From assembly GCA_022225965.2 (NCBI GenBank), contig JAKJXP020000101.1, positions 62,001-126,000 of the forward strand: 64,000 nt of DNA. Direction: 5' to 3'. Position 1 is the first letter of the stretch, and each line of letters begins with the position of its first letter. Below are positions 40,801-51,162 of this stretch, in pieces. Under the pieces are notes generated by a model. It did not search any database, was not told where the DNA came from, and saw only the letters and a list, made by a program, of their open reading frames with translations. The DNA is from Diatrype stigma. Its lineage: Eukaryota > Ascomycota > Sordariomycetes > Xylariales > Diatrypaceae. The position numbers were made by a program, and so were the translations under genes.

Positions 40801-42048
40801 TCATTCCATTGCGCAATCCAGTGACGCCGTATTCATGCCTATTGTTGTTATCATCCGTAGGTAATGTATTTTACTTGTCTCAAACTCCGGACTAAAGAGG
40901 TAGTTGCTGCTGCTACTCCTGCTGCTCTTCTGCCGGCAGGCATTTATTAATTATGAAACGGACTCATTGGGGGAAGTCGTGTTTATCCGTGATCCTCCAC
41001 CTACCTACCTCGGATGGAGTCTTGGAGATCAGCTATAAGCAACATCATACCTATGATAGTGCTTCTGCGATATAGTAATCGGCGCCAGCCGGCGGCGGAG
41101 CTGATGCAGGCAGTTCGTTATCAATTAGTCTTTGGAGACGGTACTATATTAATCGAATGTGTCCCTAGCAAATCGGAATGACGAGCTCTACGTAATGCTG
41201 CTCTAGTATGTTATGCTAGACACTTGTCGGCTATCAACATGTTGCATCGGTGCTCACTCGTTGCTGGGTGGATTTATCAGTAGGTAGGTTCCAATATGGA
41301 GTATATGCAGGTCTATACACCCGTTTCCGAACATGTGTTTGGGCCTGAGACGCGCGATGACAGGTTTGGGTAAATCGGCTTGGGCAACGTCGCAAGCGCC
41401 TTTTGCTATCATGATGCTCTCCTGCTTATCATGCGACTCTACGTCGATGGTCGTATATGTTTGAGGATATAGATCTTCGAGTGAGAAGCGTCTTCCTTCA
41501 GTCGTGATGGTTCATATGACCCTCCTACGTGATATACACGAGGCCTAGCTAGTGCTATATAAAACACTTCATACATACAATGTGAAACACGTTGGCAGCG
41601 AGCCCGATCCTAAGGCTATAGCCTACAGGCTACAGGTCGCGACGTGAACAACTACCTACATACCTAACACCTAATCCGATGCCAGGATGTCATCTTCCTG
41701 CCCATGTGCCCGCGTCTCCATATGGAAGGCTGTTTGCGTCCACGAGAAGATGACGAATACCGCTCGTTGCGCACGCAGGATACATACTAAGCAGCTAGCA
41801 GTTATCCTGCAACGTATGTGTGTCGTAAGCACGCAGTAGTTGAGCACGCAGAATTAAGCACGCAGTAGTAGAGCCAAATGGGTTGCCCAGACTTGGAGTA
41901 GGCAAACGTGACGGGAGGTTGGAGAGCCCCTTTTCCCTTTTACCGTGAGCGGGCGTTATCGATCTCCTATCTGCTGCGCTTACATCCAATACTTTTAATG
42001 TTATCTCCCGCTGTCCAGCGCGTACGTACCTACGTAAGTACTGACCTA

Positions 42049-42090
42049 ACCTTGGAACCTTGGAACCTTGGGAACCTTGGAAACCTTGGG
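42049..42090. repeat. AACCTTGG minisatellite
   Basis: Five imperfect 8-9 bp units of (A)ACCTTGG. The same two-unit motif recurs at 53733-53748. Confidence 0.85.
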
Positions 42091-42347
42091 ACCTAAGGAC
42101 ACTTGTCTGCAGGTGATGCAGTAGCTTGGGACAGAAACTGGGGCCTTGTCCGTACCTCATAGGTGGTTTTTCCTGTTTCGTTTCAAAGCTTCCAGCCTTC
42201 AACGGGATCCTGGCAGAGGTGGTTAGCAGAGGTGGTTAGCAGAGGTAGGTACCTGTTGGGGGGACCTGCTGAATCGTCCCATCGCTGATTCCCGGCACAG
42301 GTTCAGGTTGTCACTGAATCTGGCGAGCCTTGCCATTTTCGGGTCTC

Positions 42348-42367
42348 CGTTATCGTTATCGTTATCG
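42348..42367. repeat. CGTTAT repeat, three copies
   Basis: Three perfect hexamers. Confidence 0.75.
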
Positions 42368-43238
42368 GGTTCTCTGCCCCTCGGCCCCTCAACACCACTG
42401 CGCCCCGCCACTGCGATCACTGGATTTACTTTTACTATACATAGTAGGACCTACGTACTACTACCTAGGTATGTAAGTATGAGGTATCCTGATAACCTTG
42501 ACAGCCTTGGTATCTAGATTAGTGTCATTGGAATCCTTACTATTCTCATCCCGGCTATCTTACGTACGTGCTTTGCTAGGTACGCAACCTAATCAAGATG
42601 TTGGCTGCATGAACTTTGTCCCGAAATGTGCCGTGCATCTGGGGTAGTATTGGTTCCAGCAGGTGACAGGGAACTCACTCTATTGCTGTAGTTCCATACG
42701 TTTGTCCCCCCGAAGTGCCTCTTTGCCGTTTAGGGATTTCCAACCTCTACACCGCTTTCTCAATGAGACCCTGCCTGCCCTGCGTGACTGCAGCCTTCCA
42801 CACCTAACCCACCGTCGTGCCTGATCCGGCCCTGCCAACGCCGTCATCCTAGGAAGGTCGACCGAACGACGACAAGGAAGAAGGTTTTCTGACAGCAAAG
42901 TGAAGGAAGAAAAAAAATCTTAATCTCCCCGGGATCCGGGATCTCACACCGGAGAATTGCGTGCATCCTCACCGCTCACTCACTCTGCAAAGACGGGTGG
43001 ACTAACCAGCTAACACTGGTTCCCGAAAAAACAGGCATCCGCCCAAACCCACCACATTGCAGTGATTTGCCCAATTTTCCCGATTCCAGATCTGGGAGCG
43101 TCAACACCCCGCCGGCTGGCTCTGGAGTCCCCTCTCTAGTAGAAGCAATAAAAACAAAGAAAGAGGTACGCCTGGAAAGAGATATCAGAATCCCGGCGTG
43201 AGATCCACACAAGCGAAGCAGCAACCACCATACCTGCC

Positions 43239-44473
43239 ATGGCTGCATCTTCTGCTGTGAAGGTTGTGTTGCTAGATATCGGTAAGGATGGCTCGAGGCT
43301 TTCTCTCTCTTCATGTGTGTCGCTACATAGTTGCTATACGTTGTCCAGACAGCTGAGCTAGCCCGAACAAGTCAGCTAATGCAACATCGAATCAGAGGGC
43401 ACTGTGTGTTCGATATCATTCGTCAAAGATGTCCTGGTATGTACCTATTGTTGTTGCTCTTTATCGGGGTGGGTGGCTGGGTGTGGTTGGCAGGTCAAAT
43501 ATCTCTCCTGTCTCGCAGACGTGCATGCGTAGGGATCGGCTGTGCATGACCGACCACGCCCCTATAGTTTCCGCGCCGTCGTCCGCCGGATCTTCCTCAG
43601 CCTTCCGGAGGTGCGAGCGGCCAACCACCTCCTTCGTTGGGTCCGTTCCCTATCTGAAAGGAACAGAGTCATCTATCTATCTTGTTTGCTAGCCCGTGAA
43701 CCGCTATCTCTTACGGCTGGGCCTAGCCCGGCCTTTGCTGCGAGGACGGCTTCTCGCTGGTTTATTCGCCCTGGCTGGTGCCGCACTACAGAGATAAGAG
43801 AAAGACTAGGTGACTGACCAACACGTGATCGCAGTATCCTTTCTCCTTGAGAGCCCTGCCGGGTGTGTTGGAATCAAAATGGGATGAGCCCGAGTTCGCC
43901 AAGTACAAGGAGGCTTTCCCAGCCGAGCACTCCTCGTCCAAGGAGGCCTTGGAGGCGCACTTCCGAGAGCTCGTGGCGAAAGACCTCAAGGTTGCCTATA
44001 TGAAGGACCTGCAAGGCTACCTCTGGCGCCAGGGCTACGATTCCGGGGAGCTGAAGGCGCCCCTTTTCGCGGACGTGGCTGCCAGGCTGTCTGCGTGGCA
44101 CGGGAAAGGGGTCAAGCTTATGATCTACTCATCGGGATCGGTGCCGGCACAGAAACTGCTCTTCAGCCGCACGGACGCCGACCCATCGGACCTGACGCCC
44201 TTAATTTCAGATTGGTTCGACACGGTCAACGCGGGGCCCAAGACGGAGAAGAGTAGCTACGAGACGATCACGAGCAAGCACCCGGGATTCGCCCCGGGAG
44301 AGTGGCTCTTCCTGAGCGACAACGTCAAGGAAGTGGACGCGGCGACCGCGGCCGGGTTGCAAAGCTACGTCGTCCAGCGGCCCGGAAACCCGGAGCTGCC
44401 GGCTGGCACGCGGGAGCGGCTGAAGGTAATAGAGTCGTTCGATGTACTCGGCGACGACCTCAGATTACAGTAA
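43239..44473 (+). CDS. UTR4: Enolase-phosphatase E1 (methionine salvage)
   Basis: HAD-superfamily bifunctional enzyme. It enolises 2,3-diketo-5-methylthiopentyl-1-phosphate and removes the phosphate to give the acireductone in the methionine salvage pathway; it is cytosolic. Exons 43239-43281, 43396-43436 and 43835-44473 join in phase to give 240 residues, normal for the family. HAD motif I is VVLLDIEGTV (nucleophile Asp13, Glu15 as usual in this branch) and is rebuilt only by splicing exon 1 to the 41-nt exon 2. Motif II is MIYSSGS (about 125-130), and the metal-binding motif is SDNVKEVDAA (about 189-198). The second intron is long for this window (398 nt). The start context is GCCATGG. All catalytic positions appear intact. 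Confidence 0.96.
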
Positions 44474-45783
44474 ACAGGGCCGACCTGAAGGCAAGCCTGG
44501 ACTCCAGTTTGTTAGGCCTTGGCAAGAAATGAGAATATATCCACTACCTGCATATGACATAGCCCCTGAGGCTAGTTAAGTTGAGAGACAAGAAGTGTTG
44601 AGGGCTGACTGCAGACGCGGATGCCACGGCAATTCTCTAAGCTGCCCCTAGCGAGCGTCGTTTTCGTCCCAACACCAGTACTAGTTGACTAGAAGTTTCC
44701 ATTATTAGTCGTCGGCGACGACATCGTGGAACTTTCACGTACGTACAATACCGAATCTTCCAAGTCCTGCATAGTATACATGTATGTAATCTGGATACTT
44801 CAAGTCTAGACTAGATCCTCCCGTATTTGGCTCCTCCGAAGCCGCCGCTCCCAGTCAGTCGTATGTAGCTGAACAATACCTACATACGTATTTGGTTATG
44901 CTCGATGCGTACGTGCGTACGTATTGTACATACATACATATGCAGGTAGCAATTCTACACGTGGCTTCTCAGCTATCGCTTTGAGACAGGAGCCCGGACC
45001 CCTGACGTACGCAACCTCACGATGCTTGCGGCTTGATTCGGTCTTACTACAGGCATATATGTACGTAGGTACTAAATACGGCATACACACACGTGCCACA
45101 TGCTCCGTATGATGCAGGCATACATATATCTGATCTGGTATTAACCAGTAATTCTTCCACGCCTTTCGATGTTATTCCATAACTGAAGCATACGAACCTA
45201 CCTATCTACCAGTTACCAAGGTAACTATGTACACCCGACACTGTGAACACATAACTACATGCGTAGTAACTACCTACTTAGTGTACCTTACCCCTTAACT
45301 ACCGTAATTACCCAGTTCGGGGTTCTGGCTGTTCCGTCGTCGTCATTGCCGTCGATCCCCAGCTTTTGATGGCTGTCAATCTGAAATCCCGCGGCGCCGC
45401 GGATGGCACCGTGCCACCACGTGATGCTCCGTTATGTAAAATTGCGTGCAATAGTTAGTTATTACTAGATGGGGCCCTGCACCGGCGCCGATCTGGGGAA
45501 ATTGGGCAGTTCGAGTTGGGGTAGGATTGATTATGATGCAGTTACCTATGTACAATAACTTACAAACTAACCAATTCCCAAACGAACTATTCGTAACTAA
45601 CCCGACGACCCCATTCGTGCCGTTTACCTGTTCACGATACCTGTGTACGTACTCGGCGCCGATCCCAGTTTGCTGAACAACCCCGCAAACACCGGGCTGC
45701 TTGTGCATCGTCGTGCCCCTTGCATACATCCGTATGATAGCATAGCATAGCATAAGCGCTTCAGCCGGCCAGCCAGCCTCGCG
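44474..45783. other. Intergenic region
   Basis: About 1.3 kb with TACGTA-rich words (44.88-45.1 kb) and no gene that I can support. A minus-strand open frame at 45.4-45.9 kb lacks any domain. Confidence 0.45.
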
Positions 45784-47037
45784 ATGATGGGGGCATCCTC
45801 CAACAAGGCGTTCGGCAAAGCAACGACGGGGACCGAGGTAGCCGCATTGTTCAAGGAGCAGATTCAGGACAGAAATAGTACGCGTGTGAATTGTAGTCAT
45901 TATCATTATCATGTCTTCGTCAGCCCAAGACCCATCTATGTATATCAAGCCACCATCGAAGCCCGGGCGGCTGTCTATCAGCGGGTCGATGTCTTTATAT
46001 ACACATCAAGACCGGCTGACTAGACGGGGTGCGACTAACTGACTACTGTAGTTCTGATAACCGGCGTAAGCCCCGACTCGATCGGCGAGGCGACCGCTCT
46101 TGCCATCGCCAACGGCAACCCCGGGCTCCTGATCTTAGCATCGCGGACGGGCTCGAAGCTGCAAGAAGTGGCGCGGAAGGTCAGAGAGAGGCGTCCCGAC
46201 GTGACGGTGCACACGGTAGTCGTGGATCTCGCCTCCCAGAGCTCGGGGTCAGCCTTTCCAGAAAGCAGTGGTCTCCCGATCGCGTCGAGCTGACTTTCGC
46301 CTCCAACCATCTCGGCCCATTCCTGCTCACCAGCTTACTCGTTCCTACTCTAGTGGAGGCGGCTCGGCACAGCCAACCAGGGACGACTCGTATCGTCAAT
46401 GTATCGAGTTCCGGCCACTTTGTATCGTCGTTCCGTTTCAGTGACTACAACTTTGAGGGCAAGTCCTTGTCTCCTGACGAGCAGCCACGGCAAAACCTGC
46501 CGAACCATGTCTATGAGAAGAACGATGGTTTCCCAGGCGTGATCGCCTACGGCTCCAGTAAGACGGCGAACATCTTATTTAGCGTTGCATTGAACGATCA
46601 ATTGGGTTCAAGGGGCATCAAGAGCTTCGCAGTGGATCCAGGGGGTAAGCAATTGTATACCCCTTTCTGGCACACGGCCGATTGACAGGTTGCCACATCT
46701 CAGACATCAAGACCAATCTGGTTAGAGAGATTGGCCCTGGATTCCTTGGGGCAATTGAGGCCACTCCCGCTACTGCCTTCAAGTCGCCTGACCAAGGCTG
46801 CGCGACCTCGTTGGTTGCGGCGCTGGACCCAAACCTATCGATGGGTAGGAAACTCTGCGGGGTAACTTCTCAGAGAAGTAGAGCTGGCTGACGATCGCAG
46901 CAGATACGGAAGTCATATACTTGGCAGACTGCCGGAAATCACGGCCGGCCAGATATGCATCAGACAAATTGAAGGCCGCGAGGTTGTGGGCGTTGAGTGA
47001 AGATCTGACAAACCTTGGTGATAGACATAAGCTGTAA
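45784..47037 (+). pseudogene. Short-chain dehydrogenase/reductase, broken by internal deletion and frameshift
   Basis: A classical NAD(P)-dependent SDR of the retinol-dehydrogenase-like fungal type. Recognisable exons are 45784-45877, 46052-46644, 46689-46844 and 46904-47037, all with good splice signals. The N-terminal part reads TTGTEVAALFKEQI, then LITGVSPDSIGEATALA (cofactor loop) up to VVDLASQSSG. Near 46245-46262 the frame shifts, and the text resumes in another frame at WSPDRVELTFASNHLGPF. The 25-35 residues that family members carry here, including the NNAG motif, are missing. Reading straight on, the first frame stops at about 46292. Downstream, the catalytic Tyr-x-x-x-Lys (YGSSK) and the C-terminal region ending LGDRHKL then a stop are intact. 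Either the gene is recently inactivated or the assembly lost a segment. It ends 160 bp from the convergent BMT2 gene. Confidence 0.82.
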
Positions 47038-47197
47038 CCCAGTTGGACAACAGCTTGCAACGCTTGACGGGCGTGACTGTAAATTTTTCCGTCCGTATAT
47101 TGATTCGACACGATTCAATAGTTTGATTTGATTTGCGCGGCTTGAATCCCACGGGATCGGCGTATACAGACAATGTAACTTCAACACCGTGTCGACG

Positions 47198-48076
47198 TCA
47201 GCCTGCTTTACCACCGAGCACGATTGAGAAGTTATTTCTGGTTGGGCCGGGGCGGATTTCAACTTTCTTGAACGCCCGAGGTTCTACTGCTGGCTTGTCT
47301 TGCTTGGTCCATAGATAATAGACTAGCTTCTGCGTGAGCTTGGCCCTTGCCTTTTCAAAGCCTATCGCGTTCATGATAGCTTCGAGGTGGTTCTCATCCA
47401 TATAGCGTGAGTTGGTGACACATGGCGCTGGCAAGACCAAGAACAAGCTGGGGAAGACTCGTTGCAGCTCAGCTGATGGGTAGGCGGCACGCTCTTTTAG
47501 GAAATGCAGTGTTCGGAGGAGCATACTACCTCTGCCAGTGGCATCAGGCACGAAATTTAGAACAAGCGAGAGACTGATAATATCGAACCGGCCTGAATCA
47601 CTGTCCGGCAGGGGCCGCTTCATGAAGTCCTGCTGCAGAATGCCATCACTCTGGCTGTTCAAGTCGATCCTTTCCATATCGAAGAGCCCACTCCGAGAGC
47701 ATTCATTGGTAACACTTAAGGCTCCAACCTCCAACATGCGCAGCCGATCGCCCCCCGAGGCGTCAAAATGCGAGGTGGATGGTTTAAGCCATTCCATTAA
47801 GACCCGAGAGCTGTCTCCCCCACGGTCATTCCGCTGACCTTGAAGACTGGCTTGCTGGTACTTTTCGATGCCCCCCAGAGCGGCAATCTCGGAATCTACA
47901 GCAGCGGCGGTAACGGTATCTCCTTTCGACAGAGCCTGGGCTTTCTTCTTCTCCAAGACGTGATGAGAATTGATCAACGCTTTTGTAGCCTTCCGCGATA
48001 TCGACCTTGGTTTTTGCACAGTGGGCGGTCGTCCCTGAGCCAGACTTTTAATAAGGCGCTTCTTCTTGATGGCCAT
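47198..48076 (-). CDS. BMT2: 25S rRNA adenine-N(1) methyltransferase Bmt2
   Basis: Nucleolar SAM-dependent methyltransferase that makes m1A in domain IV helix 65 of 25S rRNA (A2142 in yeast). Single exon, 292 residues. A basic N-terminus (MAIKKKRLIKSL) fits nucleolar import. The SAM-binding region is RMLEVGALS (about 113-121), followed by family-specific IDLNSQ (137-142), DFMKRP (150-155) and FDIISLSLVLNFVPD (164-178), which match Bmt2 proteins well. The protein is shorter than yeast Bmt2 (about 320) but appears complete. It is divergent from the uL23 gene, with 450 bp between starts. Confidence 0.93.
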   Translation of the reverse strand: MAIKKKRLIKSLAQGRPPTVQKPRSISRKATKALINSHHVLEKKKAQALSKGDTVTAAAVDSEIAALGGIEKYQQASLQGQRNDRGGDSSRVLMEWLKPSTSHFDASGGDRLRMLEVGALSVTNECSRSGLFDMERIDLNSQSDGILQQDFMKRPLPDSDSGRFDIISLSLVLNFVPDATGRGSMLLRTLHFLKERAAYPSAELQRVFPSLFLVLPAPCVTNSRYMDENHLEAIMNAIGFEKARAKLTQKLVYYLWTKQDKPAVEPRAFKKVEIRPGPTRNNFSIVLGGKAG

Positions 48077-48526
48077 GATTCAGTATTGAATAGTCGAGAG
48101 TGTTCCAGTATTTTAGTATTATAGTATTGGCATGCCTGGTAACTCGGAAAGTATTATAAGTCGATCTGAGGATGTGTGCAATGTTAAAGAGACTGGAGAA
48201 TTATGAATGTTCAATGTGGTATGGATTCTAGTACCTAGTGGGAGTAGGGAACTGGCACTGTACCAGATGCCATCTCGCCTGAAGTGGTCCATGCATACCT
48301 ATAGAATGGAACATCTATCCACCGAGATGCAAAAAGCCCTAAGCCCCATTTGGTTAGCGCCCGCACTACCCTAAGCGAGTCGAATCGTCCACCAAAACTT
48401 TTACACGGAGATTTTTTTATCACGATAATTCAATTCCTCGACAGCAACATCGACTTTCCGTCCGCCAAACTCGCCCAACGCCCAATCCGAACGTCCAACC
48501 GCCGACGACAACACCCATCCGACGAA
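48077..48526. promoter_or_regulatory. Shared divergent promoter region of BMT2 and uL23/L25
   Basis: 450 bp between the two start codons, so both promoters must lie here or overlap. An AT-rich TAGTATTA/AGTATT repeat lies just upstream of BMT2 (48087-48130) and a pyrimidine-rich tract upstream of the ribosomal protein gene. Co-regulation is inferred from layout only. Confidence 0.6.
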
Positions 48527-49378
48527 ATGGCACCCAAGGCTACCAAAGGTACATGAGACTCGGTTCTCCCGTTCCATTCTGCCGCAATACTGCAAGGCAA
48601 CGATCATGGCTCCCGCGAAGAGATCTGCTCGCCCCAGAGCAACTTTGGACGATGGATGAAATGCATCAAGCTGCAGCAGATTTTGCGAGTTCTGATTCAG
48701 AGCGATTGCTGATGCGTATTTTCTGAACATAGGCGGCTCTAAGCCCAAGGGCCTCAAGCAGGCGAATGCTGCTGCTAAGGCTGTCCTCAAGGGCGTAAGT
48801 TTCTCCTCTCTTCCTACTGCGGTTACCCGCTGGCCTTATTGCCCACCTCCTGCCTTGTCTCCGGACAACCTTCCCCATGCTCCGCGAACATACCTGCTCA
48901 CAACCCACCAGGACAAGGCCCACGCCAAGCGCAAGGTCAGGACCTCGACCAGCTTCCACCGCCCCAAGACCCTCCAGCTGTCGCGCTCGCCCAAGTACCT
49001 GCGCAAGTCCATCCCCCACGTGCCCCGCCTGGACGAGCACAAGATCATCATCCACCCTCTGAACACGGAGAGCGCGATGAAGAAGATCGAGGAGAACAAC
49101 ACCCTGGTCTTCCTGGTCGACATCAAGGCGAACAAGGCCCAGATCAAGCAGTCCCTCAAGAAGCTCTACCAGATCGACGTTGTCAAGATCAACACCCTGA
49201 TCCGGTGAGTAAAACCCCTGGGAAGGAACCGAGACTCTGGTTCGCGTGCGCCTAGATAGCGACCGACTTACTAATATTTACTGTGCGAAGGCCCGATGGT
49301 ACCAAGAAGGCGTACGCCCGCCTGACGCCCGACGTTGATGCGCTGGACATTGCCGCCACCAAGCTTTCTCTCGTCTAA
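48527..49378 (+). CDS. RPL25: 60S ribosomal protein L25 (uL23)
   Basis: Large-subunit ribosomal protein at the polypeptide exit tunnel, docking site for SRP and nascent-chain factors. Exons 48527-48548, 48733-48794, 48912-49204 and 49291-49378 join in phase to give 154 residues, normal for fungal uL23. The basic N-terminal extension ([16 protein letters not shown]) is the nuclear import and rRNA-binding tail. The conserved core runs from [13 protein letters not shown] through [18 protein letters not shown] and [16 protein letters not shown] to the C-terminus [13 protein letters not shown]. The first exon holds only seven codons plus one base, typical of ribosomal protein genes. An AATAAA-like TAATAAAAG directly follows the stop codon. 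Confidence 0.98.
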
Positions 49379-49916
49379 GTAATAAAAGAAGGGGAGGGGG
49401 ATGTGGTTATGGTGGTTTACTCGGCAGTTTGGCTGCTCGTAGATGTACGCGCATGCGCATCGGAATCGAGCCGGACGGATGTTGCATTGAGTACGGCGTT
49501 ATTTAGGGACAGGCTTCTTCATGAGATCAATGGGAAAATAAAGACTTGACGTTTGCCGCCCTTCCGGAACTTGTTGCTCACGGCGTGTCTATACGGCGCT
49601 TCCTGCGTTCCCCGATATATTCCCTCGCAGTGGTGATGATCTCGGTGATAATTATGACAATACCATAAGCCCTCCGGCCCGCTATGCTGGGGTTACGTAG
49701 GTTAGGCCTCGCCTCGCCGCTCCTCGCATTTGGCATATCTTCGTTCGTAATACGGTTCCTGCTGCAAATACAGCTATGTAGGTACTGCAACGTCTGTAAT
49801 ATCGTACAACTCGTACAGCTTCTCCTCGCCGTCGCCCTCGTCCTCGCCCCCTATAACGTATATGCTTCCAACCTGAGGGGCAAGAAACCCCCTCCCTTCT
49901 CCCTCAAGTCTTAATT
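49379..49916. other. Intergenic region between convergent 3' ends
   Basis: About 540 bp between uL23 and TIM8. It includes an AATAAA at about 49536 that could serve uL23. No gene seen. Confidence 0.5.
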
Positions 49917-50289
49917 CTAGCCCCGCATGTTCTGCAGCTGCTTCATCGTCAGGGAGCTGACGTCCAGGAACCGGTCGGCGCAGTTCGCCATGCAGCCCTC
50001 CTCGGTCCGGTCCAGCTTGCCGCCCTTGATCGCGCCCGTGATGCACTTGTTGAAGCACATGTCCGTCAAGGAGTGCACGACTGGCAGCAAAAGCACAAAG
50101 GTTAGTATAGCGTTTTTTATTTTTTTGCAAGCGATGTTGCCGTCTTGACAGATAGGTAGGTAGCTAGGTATACGCACTGTTTTGCACGCGGGCCTTCTGA
50201 TTCTCGTTGGCGAGGAACTGGCGCAGCTCCCCCTTGTCCTTCTCGTTGAGCTGCTGCAGGTCGAAGTCGTTGAGCGAGGAGGCCTCCAT
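49917..50289 (-). CDS. TIM8: Mitochondrial import inner membrane translocase subunit Tim8
   Basis: Small Tim chaperone of the intermembrane space; with Tim13 it carries hydrophobic precursors such as Tim23 to the inner membrane. Minus-strand exons 50289-50178 and 50080-49917, with one 97-nt intron, give 91 residues. The twin CX3C motifs are Cys46/Cys50 and Cys67/Cys71, separated by 16 residues, as expected for disulfide-bonded small Tims. The N-terminal helix ([17 protein letters not shown]) matches Tim8 rather than Tim9, 10 or 13. It has no cleavable presequence, which is normal for substrates of the Mia40 pathway. It is too short and split to be obvious without splicing. Confidence 0.95.
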
Positions 50290-51162
50290 TTTGTATTTTG
50301 TATTTTATTTTTCTTTCGTTTCTGGCTTGTCGATGGGTAGGTACAGTATGGTATTATAGTGTCGTTGGTGGCGATGATGATGTCGCTCGCTTGCGCTTAT
50401 TGTCTGGAACCCGCCCGAGGTATAAATTTCGAGAAGTTCGCTGCTTATCTTATCAATCCCCATCTCTCACCTGCACTCACCTTTGATGCGTGGGTCCGTG
50501 CGCGCTTACATAGTCGATGAGTCTGACCTGAATACTTTGACCACTGGCTGGTTATCTCCTGACCGACTGAACGGCTTCAGGAATACCTAGTCAAATCTGA
50601 CTAATTAACCGGTCAGATCGATGTCAGTATTGAAAATTGGTAGGATTTTTTGCATTACTATTTTGCAACTTCCCTCGGAAGTTTGCGTCATCATAAAGGG
50701 GCTACGAAGGTCACTATGACGAAAATAAAGGGGAAGGGGGAGGGGAGCGGTTGTTCAACGACTTCACTTGTTTATATGTCTAGTGACCAACATAACTACC
50801 ACTTGCAGCATGCATTAATTCATATAGAGTAGGAGAAGAGGAGGAGGAGGAGGAATACCTGTGATATGCGGTCATCGCCAGGAAAGGACATAATTCTTTT
50901 ACTATTTACTCGCTATGGGTTCACCCATAAGGAACCAATTGACTCCAGCTCCTAAAGCCATGCATGTATGGTCTATAGAACCACAAGTCACACTTGGGGT
51001 ATCTCGTCATAACGTATGGAATGACTTGCTCTTTGTTATATTTGACTTCCTTTGCTCCTCCCTCCTCTGCTTTCGTTGGCCCTTGCTCGTGTAAATATAA
51101 ATATCCGAACCTATAACAACCAGCCAACCACTTGATACCCGCTCACCAGCCAGCCACTATAC
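50290..51162. other. Intergenic region upstream of TIM8
   Basis: TIM8 promoter and 3' flank of the dehydrogenase gene. A GAGGAGGAG-type run lies at about 50833-50855. No gene seen. Confidence 0.45.

Larger units (their letters stand above)
35878..43238. other. Long divergent intergenic region (7.4 kb)
   Basis: Lies between the kinase and the enolase-phosphatase, so it must hold both promoters and possibly a long kinase leader. It contains GGGGAGCA repeats (37779-37810), an ACCTAGGT palindrome at 36671 and another at 42463, a CACAACAGG-type repeat near 39300, an AACCTTGG minisatellite (42049-42090) and a CGTTAT triplet repeat (42348-42367). Open frames up to about 170 residues exist at 39.17-39.70 kb in two frames at once, but none has a recognisable domain. 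I call no gene. Confidence 0.45.

Noticed and set aside
46245..46259. GT...AG of about 14 nt at the SDR break as a possible intron
   Set aside because: Far too short for a spliceosomal intron and would not restore the missing NNAG segment.
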